Assembly: GCA_963706835.1 (NCBI GenBank)
Contig: CAVPOB010000040.1
Coordinates: forward strand, 262,480 to 326,479
Direction of reading: 5' to 3'
Length of the DNA stretch: 64,000 nt
Origin: CAVXYG01 sp963706835
GTDB lineage: Bacteria; Actinomycetota; Actinomycetes; S36-B12; GCA-2699445
Part shown: piece by piece, positions 10,062-18,630 of the stretch
How the letters are laid out: each line of letters starts with the position of its first letter
Position numbering within the stretch: the first letter of the stretch is position 1
Notes under the pieces: generated by a model
Told to the model about the DNA's origin: nothing
Databases searched by the model: none
Seen by the model: only the letters and a program-made list of their open reading frames with translations
Made by a program: the position numbers and the translations under genes

Positions 10062-10148
10062 CGCGCACCCTTCCGTTGTGGCCGCAGCAGCAGCACGGGC
10101 GCCGCGCATCCGCAGCGTGGACTGGGATGGCGCGACGCCCGCAGCAGA

Positions 10149-10364
10149 CTACTTGGCCGCGCCCTTGCCGAAGCGCTTCTCGAACTTGGCCACCCGGCCG
10201 CCGGTGTCGAGGATCTTCTGCTTGCCCGTGTAGAAGGGGTGGCAGTTGGAGCACACCTCGGCGTGGATCACGCCGTTCTTGGCGGTGCTGCGGGTGGTGA
10301 ACGTGTTGCCGCAGGTGCAGGTGACGTCGGTCTCCCCGTAGGCGGGGTGGATGTCGGGCTTCAT
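10149..10364 (-). CDS. rpmE: 50S ribosomal protein L31 (zinc-binding type)
   Basis: 71 residues starting MKPDIHPAYG at the ATG 10362-10364; the open frame extends upstream, but that part is not L31-like. Cys16, Cys18, Cys38 and Cys41 (CTCG and CSNCHP) make this the zinc-containing C+ form, usually expressed under zinc sufficiency. I see no clear Zur box. Located between rho and prfA. Confidence 0.96.
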   Translation of the reverse strand: MKPDIHPAYGETDVTCTCGNTFTTRSTAKNGVIHAEVCSNCHPFYTGKQKILDTGGRVAKFEKRFGKGAAK

Positions 10365-10405
10365 GGTTCTCCTTGGCGTCGTCCCGGGTCGGCGCACGTG
10401 CCGTG

Positions 10406-12377
10406 TCACCGTGAACCGGGACTGCCGCTCAAGTATTCCAGCAGCCGGGGCGCCGGCCAAATGCTCAGTCGAGGCGAGTCGTTGGTCGGCGTCGTCTTCT
10501 GCACCTGCACCAGGAACTCGTAGTTGCTGTTGGTCTGCTTCAACTTGGAGGTCAGCAACTCGATCGCCTGCAGCGCATCGAGTGCGTGCAGCACCCGCCG
10601 CAGCTTCCAGACGATCTTCAGCTCCTCGCTGGACATCAGGAGCTCTTCCTTGCGGGTGCCCGAGGCGTCGACGTCGACCGCCGGGAACAGCCGCTTGTCC
10701 GCCAGCCGGCGGTCCAGTTTGAGCTCCATGTTGCCGGTGCCCTTGAACTCCTCGAAGATCACCTCGTCCATCTTGGAACCGGTCTCCACCAGCGCCGTGG
10801 CCAGGATGGTGAGCGAACCGCCGTTCTCGATGTTGCGGGCGGCGCCGAAGAACTTCTTCGGCGGGTACAGCGCTGCGGAGTCCACGCCGCCGGACAGGAT
10901 GCGGCCCGAGGCGGGGGCGGAGAGGTTGTAGGCACGGCCGAGCCGCGTCATGGAGTCCAGCAGCACGACGACGTCGAGGCCGAGCTCCACCAGTCGCTTG
11001 GCGCGCTCGATGGCGAGTTCGGCGACCGTGGTGTGGTCCTCCGCGGGACGGTCGAAGGTGGAGGCGATCACCTCACCCTTGACCGAGCGCTGCATGTCCG
11101 TGACCTCTTCGGGCCGCTCGTCGACCAGCACCACCATCAGGTGGCACTCGGGGTTGTTCGTGGTGATCGCGTTCGCGATCGACTGCAGCACCATCGTCTT
11201 GCCGGCCTTGGGAGGCGAGACGATCAGGCCGCGCTGACCCTTGCCGATCGGCGCGACCAGGTCGATGATGCGGGTGGTGAGGTTGTTCGGCGCGGTCTCC
11301 AGCCGCAGCCGGTGCTGCGGGTACAGCGGCGTCAGCTTGCCGAACTCCGGCCGCTCCGGTCGCTCTGGTCCGACCGGGGCGCCGTTGACGGAGTCAAGCG
11401 TGCCAGCGGGTTGTACTTCTCCCGCCGGCCGCCCTGGTTCTCCTCGGGCTGCTTGATCGCCCCGGTGATCGCGTCGCCCTTGCGCAACTGGTTGCGCTTG
11501 ACCATGGACATCGACACGTAGACGTCGTTCGGGCCCGGCAGATAGCCGGTGGTCCGCACGAAGGCGTAGTTGTCCAGGATGTCGAGGATGCCGGCGACCG
11601 GGATCAGCACGTCGTCCTCGCTGATCTGGGGCTCGCCCCGCCCGCCGCGGTCGCGGCTGTCGCGGTCGCGGTTGTCGCGGTCCCGGTTGTCGCGGTTGCG
11701 GTTGCGGTTGCGGTCGCGGTTGCGCCGCCGCCCGCGGTCGCCGCGCTCGTTCTCGTCGTTGCCATCGCGGTCCGATTCGCCACCGCCCCGCCGCTGTCCG
11801 GCGTCACCGTCGCGGCCCTGCTGCCCCTGGCGCTCCCGATTGCGCTCCGAGCGCTGCTGGCCGTCGCCGCCCCGCCGCTCCTCGTCGCGCGCTGGTCGGG
11901 ACTGCTCCTCGGAGGCGGGTGCGGTGCCGCCGCTGGCCGCCTGATCGCTGGCTGCCTGATCAGAGGCGGTCCGGCCTCGCTGCGCGACCGAACCGGAGCC
12001 CTCGTGGGCAGGCGCGGCCGGTTCGTGGGGTGCGGACTGCGCGGCCTGTGCAGCCGGTTGATTGGGTGCGGACTGCGCGGCCTGTGCGGACTGCGCGGCC
12101 TGCGCGGCTGCGCGGACTGCGCGGGCTGCGACGGTTCGCCCGAAGTGGGCTGCGCGGCATCGGCGGCCGCGGCCTTCTCGGGGCGCGCATCGCCGCGGCC
12201 TTCGGATTGGCGATTGCGGATGGCAGCAAGAAGATCGGGCTTGCGCATCCCGGACACACCGCTGATCCCCAGCGAGTGGGCGAGTTCTTTCAACTCCGGC
12301 ATCAACATACGGTTGAGGTCGCTCCTGGGGGCTCGGTCGGCGGCAGCTGCCGCCGACTCGGTCATCGTGTCTGTCAA
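10406..12377 (-). CDS. rho: Transcription termination factor Rho with long disordered insert, frame-broken
   Basis: Hexameric RNA-dependent ATPase. The N-terminus LNRMLMPELKELAHSLGISG is the Rho N-domain. An actinobacterial low-complexity insert follows: Ala/Gln-rich, then Arg/Asn/Asp-rich. RNA-binding residues ILDNYAFVRTTGYLPGPNDV and the Walker A segment PPKAGKT come next, with DSMTRLGRAYNLSAPASGR and SGGVDSAALYPPKKFFGAAR (Q-loop region). The frame breaks near 12115 inside the insert and near 11395 after NPLARL. The last 20 or so residues (beyond FLVQVQKTTPTND) exceed the usual ending, so another break near the stop is possible. Confidence 0.94.
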
Positions 12378-12493
12378 GGTGTTGATTTCCTTTTCATGCG
12401 CCTTCGGCGACTGGAACGGCGCGAACTGGTCATCAGCCGTTCTTGGGAGGGCTCACAGCACATCTTCCGCTGATACCCACCGCAGCTCCTCCA

Positions 12494-13527
12494 TCACGGG
12501 CCGGGCACGTCTGGAACCGATGCCGAGCCGGAACTGCTGCGGATGCTGGCAGTGTACCACCGTGGGCGGCGAAGCGGACATCGGTCACGTGGGAGCCGAC
12601 CGGGAACCTTCGGCAGTTCCCCGCCTGCTACGTCCACCACCTCGTGCGCTCCGGCATCGGAGACCGCCAGTTGCCGCACCGTGAAACCGGTCAGGACATC
12701 GGTGGGCAGCGCCGCTGCGGCGGCGAACACCAGGACCGTCGGACCCGCCCCCGAGATCACTGCCGGGTGGCGCGCTGCCCGGAGTCGGTGCACGGCGTCC
12801 AGAGAGGCCGGATACGCGGTGGCGCGGTAGTCCTGGTGCAGCCGGTCCGCCGTGGCGGCGAAGAGCAGATCGGCGTCGGTGCGCAGGGCATGCACGAGCA
12901 GCGCCGAGCGGGCTGCGTTGAAGACCGCATCGGCGTACGGCACGGCGGTCGGCAGCATGCCGCGGGCCGCCTCCGTCTCGGTCTGGCTCTGCGGGATCAG
13001 CACCGTTACCGCCACCCGCGGGTCCACCGACGATCGAACCGCCCGGCCGGCACCGTCCTCGTCCACCCAGGCGATCGTGGCACCGCCCAACAGGGCAGCC
13101 GCAACGTTGTCGGGGTGCCCCTCGAGACTGCTGGCGATCGCGACCAGGCGGTCGCTCTTCAGCGCATCTGCGCCCACCAGCGCTCGTGCCAGCGACAATC
13201 CGCCGACGATCGCGGCCGACGATGAGCCCAGCCCACGACGGTGCGGGATCGTGTTGCGGCAGGACAGCTCCAGTCCCCGGCCTCGCATCCGGCCGCGCTG
13301 AGCCCGGCCAGCAGCGAGCGCGCCACCAGATGGGTGGCGTCCCCCGGCAGGTCGGCGGCGCCCTCGCCGGTCGACGTGACGCGAACACCGGGCCGATCGG
13401 TGACCGTTGCCGCGTACTCGTCCCACAGGTCCAGTGCCAGCCCGAGGCAATCGAAGCCGGGGCCCAGATTCGCGCTGGTCGCCGGGCTGCGGACGACCGC
13501 AGTCGCCCCCGTGGGCAGGTGCCTCAC
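12494..13527 (-). CDS. thrB: Homoserine kinase, frame-broken
   Basis: GHMP kinase making O-phosphohomoserine for threonine. The GTG start overlaps the thrC stop (GTGA, four bases). The N-terminal piece has VRSPATSANLGPGFDCLGLA. The frame breaks near 13285, where a GGGG run has one G too many; the continuation is GLELSCRNTIPHRRGLGSSS, the ATP-binding loop, and SGAGPTVLVFAAAAALPTDV. After AVSDAGAHEVVDVAGG the frame runs about 40 residues past a typical C-terminus, which may hide another indel. Confidence 0.93.
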
Positions 13528-14582
13528 GCCAGCCCCAGCTGGGCTGCGGCCGCGGCCGGCACCGGATCGATGACGGTCGGCTCATCGGCCTCGGCCAGTG
13601 CCCACTGCACATCCTTGAGCCCGTTGCCGGTCAGGGTGCACACCACGGTCTGGCCGGGATCGAGCAGACCCCGCTGGTGCTGCTGCAGCAGTCCGGCCAC
13701 GCTGGCCGCTGAAGCCGGCTCCACGAACGCGCCGTCGTGCTCGGCGAGCACGTGGTACGCCTGCAGGATCTGGGTGTCGCTGACCATGTCGATCACTCCC
13801 CCCGACTCCTCGCGCGCCGCCACCGCCTGCTGCCACGATGCCGGATTGCCGATGCGGATCGCCGTCGCCAGCGTCTCCGGGTTCGCCACCGGCGCACCGC
13901 GCACGATCGGGGCGGCGCCGGCCGCCTGGAAACCCCACATGCGGGGCCGCCGGGTCGCCGGACCATCCGCCGCGTACTCCTGATAGCCGAGCCAGTACGC
14001 CGTGATGTTGCCGGCGTTGCCGACGGGCAGGCAGTGGATGTCCGGCGCATCGCCGATCATGTCGATGATCTCGAAGCTCGCCGTCTTCTGACCCTGGATG
14101 CGCACCGGGTTGACGCTGTTGACCAGCGCCACCGGGTATTCCTGCGACAACTGCCGCGCCAGTTCCAGGCAATCGTCGAAGTTGCCCTTCACCTGGAGCA
14201 GTTGCGCGCCGTGGATGAGGGCCTGCGCCAGTTTGCCCATCGCGATCTTGCCTTCCGGCACCAGGACCGCGCTGGCGAGCCCGGCCCGGCCGGCATACGC
14301 CGCCGCCGAGGCGCTGGTGTTGCCGGTGGATGCGCAGATCACGGCCTTGGCGCCGTCGGCAACCGCCTGGGACAGCGCCATGGTCATCCCCCGGTCCTTG
14401 AAGGAACCGGTCGGGTTGGCGCCCTCCAGCTTCAGCAGCACCCGGCAGCCGAGCCGGTCGCTGAGGTACTCCGACTCCAGCAGTGGCGTGCCGCCCTCGC
14501 GCAGCGTGACGACCGGGTAGTCGTCGGACACCGGCAGCCGATCGGCGTACTCGGCGATCACCCCGCGCCACTGGTGCGCCAT
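13524..14582 (-). CDS. thrC: Threonine synthase
   Basis: PLP enzyme converting O-phosphohomoserine to threonine, 352 residues, complete. The Schiff-base lysine is Lys62 in NPTGSFKDRGMTMAL. The phosphate-binding GNAGN motif appears in LPVGNAGNITAYWLGYQEY, and ICASTGNTSASAAAYAGRAG is the substrate segment. It is the short class II type of actinobacteria. Overlaps with hom (one base) and thrB (four bases) show a tight translationally coupled operon hom-thrC-thrB. Confidence 0.97.
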   Translation of the reverse strand: MAHQWRGVIAEYADRLPVSDDYPVVTLREGGTPLLESEYLSDRLGCRVLLKLEGANPTGSFKDRGMTMALSQAVADGAKAVICASTGNTSASAAAYAGRAGLASAVLVPEGKIAMGKLAQALIHGAQLLQVKGNFDDCLELARQLSQEYPVALVNSVNPVRIQGQKTASFEIIDMIGDAPDIHCLPVGNAGNITAYWLGYQEYAADGPATRRPRMWGFQAAGAAPIVRGAPVANPETLATAIRIGNPASWQQAVAAREESGGVIDMVSDTQILQAYHVLAEHDGAFVEPASAASVAGLLQQHQRGLLDPGQTVVCTLTGNGLKDVQWALAEADEPTVIDPVPAAAAAQLGLA

Positions 14583-15871
14583 CAGTCGGCCCCCTCGACC
14601 CGCATCATGCCGGCGATGGAGCGCACCACCGGCGATCCGCGCAGCGCCGCCATCGTCGCCTGCAGGTCCGCTTCCCGGGCTCGGTGGGTGCGCACGATCA
14701 GCGTCGCCTCGTCGGCGGATCCCTCCTGACGCACACCGGCGATGCTGACGCCATGCTCGGCGAACAGCGACGCCACAGCCGCCAGCACGCCGGGCCGGTC
14801 GTCGACGTGCAGGTTCACGTAGTAGGCGGTGACCGCCTCGCCGATGGGCAGCAGGGGAAGGTTGGCGTGTGAGGACCGCGTCGGACCGGTGACGCCGGCC
14901 ACCCGATGCCGGGCGACCGTCACGATATCGCCGAGCACGGCGCTCGCTGTGGGCTGCCCGCCCGCGCCGCGCCCGTAGAACATCATCTCCCCGGCGGCTT
15001 CCGCGGTGACGAACACCGCGTTGAAGGCGTCGCGGACCGAGGCCAGCGGATGCGTGTTCGGCACCATCGCCGGGTGGACTCGCACGCCCACGCCACCGGG
15101 CAGTTGCTCCGCGATGGCCAGCAGCTTGATGACGAAGCCCATCTCGCGGGCCGCCTCGATGTCGGCGGCGGTGACGCCGGTGATGCCCTCGCAGAAGACG
15201 TCGGCCGCGGTCACCGAGGTGTGGAAGGCGAGCCCGGCGATGATGGCGGCCTTGGCAGCCGCGTCGTATCCGGCAACGTCTGCGGTCGGATCGGCCTCGG
15301 CGTATCCCAGCGCCTGCGCGTCGGCCAGCACCGAGGCGTAGTCGGCGCCCTCCTCGGCCATCTTGGTGAGGATGTAGTTCGTGGTGCCGTTGACGATACC
15401 CAGCACGCGGTAGATGCGGTCCCCGGCGAGGCTGTTCGACAGCGGCCGCAGCAGCGGGATCGCGCCGGCGACCGCAGCCTCGTAGTACAGGTCGGCACCA
15501 TGGCGGGCTGCCAGCAGGTGCAGTTCGTCGCCGTGCTGGGCGATGAGCGCCTTGTTCGCCGTCACGACCGAGGATCCCGAGCGCAGGGCAGTCGCGACCA
15601 GATCATGCGCCAGATCGGTGCCGCCCATCAGTTCCACGACGATGTCGGCGCCGGAGCGCGCCAGTGCCGAGGCATCGGTGGTCACCAGTTCCGCGGGAAT
15701 ACCCTGGCGCGCCTTGCTCGGGTCGCGCACGGCGACCCCGGTCAGCTCCAGCGGCGCCCCCACGCGGGCCGCCAGCTCCGTGGCGTTGATGCGCAGCAGC
15801 CGAGCCACCTGCGACCCCACGGTGCCGCCCCCGATGAGGACGACCCGCAACGACTTCAGTTGCTCTGCCAC
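14582..15871 (-). CDS. hom: Homoserine dehydrogenase
   Basis: NAD(P)H-dependent reduction of aspartate semialdehyde to homoserine. I choose the GTG at 15869-15871 (VAEQLKSLRVVLIGGG) because GAGGAGG lies just upstream; a longer reading from a TTG at 15922 (MSENLECGG) has no such site. Features: Rossmann loop LIGGGTVGSQVARLL, GIVNGTTNYILTKMAEEGA, ALGYAEADPTADVAGYDAAA (catalytic segment) and a C-terminal ACT domain (YYVNLHVDDRPGVLAAVASL) that allows threonine feedback. A repeat element (15946-17124) separates it from lysA, its usual partner, leaving only about 75 bases for its promoter. Confidence 0.96.
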   Translation of the reverse strand: MAEQLKSLRVVLIGGGTVGSQVARLLRINATELAARVGAPLELTGVAVRDPSKARQGIPAELVTTDASALARSGADIVVELMGGTDLAHDLVATALRSGSSVVTANKALIAQHGDELHLLAARHGADLYYEAAVAGAIPLLRPLSNSLAGDRIYRVLGIVNGTTNYILTKMAEEGADYASVLADAQALGYAEADPTADVAGYDAAAKAAIIAGLAFHTSVTAADVFCEGITGVTAADIEAAREMGFVIKLLAIAEQLPGGVGVRVHPAMVPNTHPLASVRDAFNAVFVTAEAAGEMMFYGRGAGGQPTASAVLGDIVTVARHRVAGVTGPTRSSHANLPLLPIGEAVTAYYVNLHVDDRPGVLAAVASLFAEHGVSIAGVRQEGSADEATLIVRTHRAREADLQATMAALRGSPVVRSIAGMMRVEGAD

Positions 15872-15945
15872 CCCTGCCTCCTCGTTCCCTGCGGACCCAC
15901 CGCACTCAAGATTCTCAGACAAGCCCGCCGCTGGCGTAATTCAGC

Positions 15946-17124
15946 TCATCACAATCTAGGGCGTACTGCTTCGGGCGGCGCCTCGGTATTGGTGCCGTTC
16001 CGCGGGGATGCGTGACTTCGCGGCTGCGCTGGGACGGAACGGCGATGCGCTTGGGTGCGGGTGTCGGCGGCCCCGAGCAGGGCTCCCGGGGCGGCAACCG
16101 TGCACCCGGCGTGGGGTTTGCACCCGGGACGGGAGCTGTGCGGCCTCCGGGACGGCAACCGTGCACCCGTTGCGGGGGTTTGCACCCGGGACGGGGGCTG
16201 TGCGGGCCTCCGGGACGGCAAGCGTGCACCCGGCGTGGGGGTTTGCACCCGGGACGGGGGCTGTGCGGGCCTCCGGGACGGCAACCGTGCACCCGTTGCG
16301 GGGGTTTGCACCCGGGACGGGGGCTGTGCGGGCCTCCGGGACGGCAACCGTGCACCCGTTGCGGGGGTTTGCACCCGGGACGGGGGCTGTGCGGGCCTCC
16401 GGGACGGCAACCGTGCACCCGTTGCGGGGGTTTGCACCCGGAACGGGGGCTGTGCGGGCCTCCGGGACGGCAACCGTGCACCCGTTGCGGGGGTTTGCAC
16501 CCGGAACGGGGGCTGTGCGGCCAGATCCGGCCGGTTCCGCCCCCGCGGCGGGTGCAAACCCCCGAACCGGGTGCACAGATGCCCCGCATACCGGACTCCC
16601 CGCCCCCGCGGCGGGTGCAAACCCCCGAACCGGGTGCAGACGTCCCCCGGCGCAGCGACCCGAGGCCGCCCACATTGCCGACTGGATCCGCCGGACACCG
16701 GGAAGCGACCGCGCCCCCTCGGCGGGCCTCCGGGACGGCAACCGTGCACCCGTTGCGGGGGTCTGCACCCGGGACGGGGGCTGTGCGGGCCTCCGGGACG
16801 GCAACCGTGCACCCGTTGCGGGGGTTTGCACCCGGAACGGGGGCTGTGCGGCCAGATCCGGCCGGTTCCGCCCCCGCGGCGGGTGCAAACCCCCGAACCG
16901 GGTGCAGAGATGCCCCGCATACCGGACTCCCCGCCCCCGCGGCGGGTGCAAACCCCCGAACCGGGTGCAGACGTCCCCAGGCGCAGCGACCCGAGGCCGC
17001 CCACGTTGCCGACTGGCTCCGCCGCCCGGACACCGGGAAGCGACCGCGCCCCGGGGCCTCCGGGACGGCAACGGCCAGCTCCACCCGCAGCCGCCGGAGC
17101 CCACGACACTCCCGATTGCGATGA
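15946..17124. repeat. Dispersed TGCACCC element, copy 1 (1,179 bp, B end left, A end right)
   Basis: Intergenic between hom and lysA. The left boundary begins TCATCACAATCTAGGGCGTA (end type B). The right boundary, read inward on the minus strand, begins TCATCGCAATCGGGAGTGT (end type A). Between them are about seven forward copies of a 63-bp unit, a switch to the opposite orientation at about 16520, two more forward units, then a second inverted block. The stretch around 16521-16720 recurs almost exactly 331 bases later. All frames stay largely open because the unit is a multiple of three and lacks stops. No transposase, no ribosome-binding site and no spacer structure are visible. Confidence 0.9.
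16085..16525 (+). repeat. 63-bp tandem array inside element copy 1
   Basis: Seven consecutive units of 61-63 bases, each holding two TGCACCC heptamers 19 bases apart (GTGCACCCG, then TTTGCACCCGG), joined by GGGACGGGGGCTGTGCGGGC and CTCCGGGACGGCAAC. Units vary mainly at the bases following the first heptamer (CGTTGCGG against CGGCGTGG) and at GGGACGG against GGAACGG. Near-identity between units points to recent expansion by slippage or unequal exchange. Confidence 0.92.
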
Positions 17125-17180
17125 GCGGCGTCATCCAGCTCAGCGATCCAGCCGGTCCAGCCGGTCCAGCCGCCCCGGGA

Positions 17181-18590
17181 CTACTCGTCGAGCACCGGAT
17201 CGAGGCGAAACAGGTCGGTCAGCGTCTCCCGGCGCAGCACCGTCTCGACCCCGCCATCGTGTACCGCGACCACGGCCGGCCTCGGCAGATAGTTGTAGTT
17301 GCTGGCCATCGCGCGGCAATAGGCACCGGTGCCGGCCACCGCGAGCAGATCGCCGGGGGCGAGATCGGCCGGCAACCAGGCTTCCCGCACCACGATGTCG
17401 CCGCTCTCGCAGTGCTTGCCCACCACGCGGGACAGCACGGGGTCGGCAGCGGAGACCCGCGACGCCAGCGTGACGCTGTAGTCGGCGTCGTACAGGGCGG
17501 TGCGGATGTTGTCACTCATCCCGCCGTCGACCGAGACGTAGGTGCGCTGCTGCCCGGCGTCGAGCGCGACGCGCTTGACGGTACCGACCTCGTACAGCGT
17601 CACCCCCACCGGGCCGATCAGGGCCCGACCGGGCTCGAAGGCCAGGTGCGGCGTCGGCAGCCCCGCGGCCCGAGCCTCCGCCGCGACGATCGTGCGCAAC
17701 TGCCGCGCCATGGCAGCGACGCGCGGCGGGTCGTCGCTGACCGTGTAGGCGATGCCCATGCCGCCCCCGAGGTTCACCTCGGCCACGGAGACGCCCAGTT
17801 CGGCCTGCACCCCGGCAGCGAAACGCATCATGCGGTGGGCGGCGACCTCGAAGCCGGCCGCGTCGAAGATCTGGGACCCGATGTGGGAGTGCAGCCCGAT
17901 CAGGTGCAGCGATGGCAGCGCGACAACGCGGCGCACGGCCTCCATCGCATCCCCGGAGCCCACCGACAGCCCGAACTTCTGGTCCTCGTGGGCGGTCGCG
18001 ATGAACTCGTGGGTATGGGCCTCCACGCCGAGGGTCACCCGGACCATCACGTCGGCCACCACCGAGCGGGCCGCCGCCGCCGACGCCACCCGGGCAATCT
18101 CGACGAAGGAGTCCACGACCAACCGGCCCACCCCGGCATCCAGGGCGCGCTCGATCTCGGCCATGGACTTGTTGTTGCCGTGGAACAGGATCCGTCGCGC
18201 GGGGAATCCGGCGCGTAGCGCGACCTCGAGCTCACCGCCGCTGGCCACGTCCAGGCCCAGACCGGCGGCCTCCACCCAGCGGGCAACCGAACCGGTCAGG
18301 AACGCCTTGCCGGCGTAGTAGACGGTCGCATCGCCGTACTCGCGCCGGTACTCGGCGGCGAGGTCGGCGAAGTGGGCGCGGTCGAGGATGAACAGCGGCG
18401 ACCCGTGCTCGGCAACGGCGTCGCGGACGTCCACTCCCCCGATGAGCAGCTGCCCATCGCGGCCACGGCGGGCGGTCGCGGGCCAGACCCCATCAGCCAG
18501 GGCTGCGGCATCCTCCGCCGACACCGGCTGCGCCGCGGCTGGATCGCGATGCGGCTCGGCATGGCGGGGACCGGCGGGGTGTACGGGCAT
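17181..18590 (-). CDS. lysA: Diaminopimelate decarboxylase
   Basis: PLP enzyme of the alanine-racemase fold that makes lysine from meso-diaminopimelate; 469 residues, complete. Lys95 in VYYAGKAFLTG binds PLP. GLHSHIGSQI, NLGGGMGIAY and EPGRALIGPVG form the phosphate and substrate pocket. GKHCESGDIV gives the active-site cysteine from the partner subunit, and GAYCRAMASNYNYLPRP is the C-terminal signature. It lies between argS and hom, the common actinobacterial order, here interrupted downstream by a repeat element. Confidence 0.97.
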   Translation of the reverse strand: MPVHPAGPRHAEPHRDPAAAQPVSAEDAAALADGVWPATARRGRDGQLLIGGVDVRDAVAEHGSPLFILDRAHFADLAAEYRREYGDATVYYAGKAFLTGSVARWVEAAGLGLDVASGGELEVALRAGFPARRILFHGNNKSMAEIERALDAGVGRLVVDSFVEIARVASAAAARSVVADVMVRVTLGVEAHTHEFIATAHEDQKFGLSVGSGDAMEAVRRVVALPSLHLIGLHSHIGSQIFDAAGFEVAAHRMMRFAAGVQAELGVSVAEVNLGGGMGIAYTVSDDPPRVAAMARQLRTIVAAEARAAGLPTPHLAFEPGRALIGPVGVTLYEVGTVKRVALDAGQQRTYVSVDGGMSDNIRTALYDADYSVTLASRVSAADPVLSRVVGKHCESGDIVVREAWLPADLAPGDLLAVAGTGAYCRAMASNYNYLPRPAVVAVHDGGVETVLRRETLTDLFRLDPVLDE

Positions 18591-18630
18591 GCTTCAAGCC
18601 TACGGTGCGGCGCGGCCGGTATCGGATGCG

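Noticed and set aside
16085..16525. CRISPR array
   Set aside because: Units are contiguous and nearly identical over their whole length; there are no unique spacers and no cas genes.
15915..18218. Long open frames (up to about 736 codons) on both strands across repeat copy 1, encoding 21-residue repeats
   Set aside because: All six frames stay largely open because the 63-bp unit is a multiple of three and contains no stop. There is no ribosome site, and the frames run into lysA or hom in the wrong frame. Open reading is a by-product of composition.
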